This document shows, piece by piece, positions 14,171 through 14,507 of a stretch of DNA of 14,507 nucleotides. Each line of letters starts with the position of its first letter. The stretch's first letter is position 1. The notes beneath the pieces are model-generated. The model was not told where the DNA came from. It did no database searches and saw only the letters and a list, made by a program, of their open reading frames with translations. This DNA comes from JASFUX01 sp050050115 (GTDB lineage Bacteria; Pseudomonadota; Alphaproteobacteria; Caulobacterales; Maricaulaceae): contig JASFUX010000066.1 of assembly GCA_050050115.1 (NCBI GenBank), positions 1 to 14,507 of the forward strand. The letters run 5' to 3'. The position numbers were made by a program, and so were the translations under genes.

Positions 14171-14245
14171 GGGCCCTTCGTCTATCGGTTAGGACGCCAG
14201 GTTTTCAACCTGGAAAGAGGGGTTCGATTCCCCTAGGGCCTGCCA
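14171..14245 (+). tRNA. tRNA-Glu (anticodon TTC)
   Basis: A 75-base cloverleaf with an encoded CCA (14243-14245). The acceptor stem GGGCCCT (14171-14177) pairs with AGGGCCT (14235-14241); the first pair is a G-U wobble. The D-arm begins GTCTATCGGTTAGGAC. The anticodon stem CCAGG/CCTGG encloses the loop TTTTCAA, with TTC at 14204-14206. The T-arm reads GAGGGGTTCGATTCCCC. The discriminator is G14242. This reads GAA/GAG codons. tRNA-Glu also feeds tetrapyrrole synthesis in alphaproteobacteria only where the C5 route is used, which most lack. Confidence 0.97.
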
Positions 14246-14294
14246 AGTTTCGCCAGTCCCCCCGCGCTCAACCGGCATCATCTTCAAACGACGA

Positions 14295-14322
14295 CGGCCG
14301 CGCCCAGGAAAGAGCGCGGCCG
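14295..14322. terminator. GC-rich hairpin between tRNA-Glu and the convergent glutathione peroxidase gene
   Basis: CGGCCGCGC (14295-14303) and GCGCGGCCG (14314-14322) form a perfect 9-bp stem with a 10-base loop. It lies between convergent genes and could stop transcripts from both sides. T-tracts are poor: ATTTT lies 14 or more bases downstream on + and only TCGTCGTTT follows on -, so its efficiency as an intrinsic terminator is doubtful. Confidence 0.5.
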
Positions 14323-14344
14323 CGTTGATAGATGTGATTTTGAA

Positions 14345-14507
14345 CTAGGACGCCAGCGCGGCTTCGATCGCTTCGATCAGCTCGGGCTGGACGTTCGACC
14401 GGTTGGCGATGTTGCCGCTGTTGAAGGTCGCAAGCAGCTCGCCGTCCGCGCCGATCAGCGCCTTGTTGAAATTCCAGGACGGGAAATTGTCGTCCCCGGC
14501 TTGCTCG
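14345..14507 (-). CDS. glutathione peroxidase, C-terminal part (5' end outside window)
   Basis: The reverse strand is open from the window edge to TAG (complement of 14345-14347), giving the last 54 codons including the stop. The peptide PSWNFNKALIGADGELLATF carries the WNF(N)K block of the glutathione-peroxidase/thioredoxin-dependent peroxidase family. Its Trp and Asn belong to the catalytic tetrad Cys/Sec-Gln-Trp-Asn. The remaining SGNIANRSNVQPELIEAIEAALAS tail is the usual terminal helix of bacterial BtuE/GPx-like proteins. The enzyme reduces hydroperoxides with glutathione or thioredoxin. The catalytic Cys/Sec lies outside the window, so activity and type cannot be judged. The gene converges on tRNA-Glu, separated by the GC-rich hairpin. 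Confidence 0.85.
   Translation of the reverse strand, partial: EQAGDDNFPSWNFNKALIGADGELLATFNSGNIANRSNVQPELIEAIEAALAS

Noticed and set aside
1..14507. CRISPR arrays, insertion sequences, phage genes, toxin-antitoxin pairs, attachment sites
   Set aside because: No direct-repeat array, transposase, integrase or small toxin-like gene pair is seen. The tRNA-Glu 3' end has no nearby repeat copy or integrase in the window.

Overview
The window looks like a GC-rich alphaproteobacterial chromosome segment, most plausibly from the Caulobacterales/Hyphomonadaceae/Parvularculales neighbourhood. This rests on the protein style of L13 and the N-terminally extended S9, on a class I PHA synthase, and on the order phaC / small lipoprotein / alaC-type aminotransferase / glpX / recJ. 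The taxonomic placement is inference. Coding density is very high: no gene-free stretch exceeds 300 bases, and two convergent gene pairs overlap or almost touch.

Region 1 (1-4263, + strand) is a tight beta-oxidation-type operon. It holds the 3' end of an acyl-CoA dehydrogenase (ACAD), a second complete ACAD, a third ACAD of the ACAD11-like type, a NodN-like MaoC enoyl-CoA hydratase and an SDR resembling the dehydrogenase part of peroxisomal multifunctional enzyme 2. Together these cover dehydrogenation, hydration and 3-hydroxyacyl-CoA oxidation. No thiolase or CoA ligase is visible; either could lie upstream of the window. The substrate cannot be read from the sequence.

Region 2 (4363-6727) holds heme A synthase (ctaA/COX15 type) on +. 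A lipoprotein gene of unknown function on - overlaps it tail to tail by 23 bases. A 291-base divergent intergenic region follows, with a near-consensus promoter for the ribosomal protein operon. Region 3 (6728-9573) holds rplM-rpsI on + and a class I poly(3-hydroxyalkanoate) synthase, phaC, on -. The rpsI and phaC stop codons are separated by only 3 bases.

Region 4 (9660-14094, + strand) holds a 117-residue lipoprotein, an AlaC-type aminotransferase, glpX (class II fructose-1,6-bisphosphatase) and recJ (single-strand exonuclease). As I recall it, many alphaproteobacteria have a homoserine dehydrogenase gene (hom) between the aminotransferase and glpX. Here that place holds only 78 bases with two small hairpins. 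Region 5 (14100-14507) has a tRNA-Glu(TTC) with a clear promoter, a strong hairpin, and the 3' end of a glutathione peroxidase gene on -.

Most of the window is core metabolism and housekeeping, and I do not see a clear new biological system. The best leads are the ACAD pair that lacks the usual C-terminal catalytic Glu, the missing hom gene, the unknown lipoprotein overlapping ctaA, and a perfect palindrome sitting on the -10 box of the rplM promoter.
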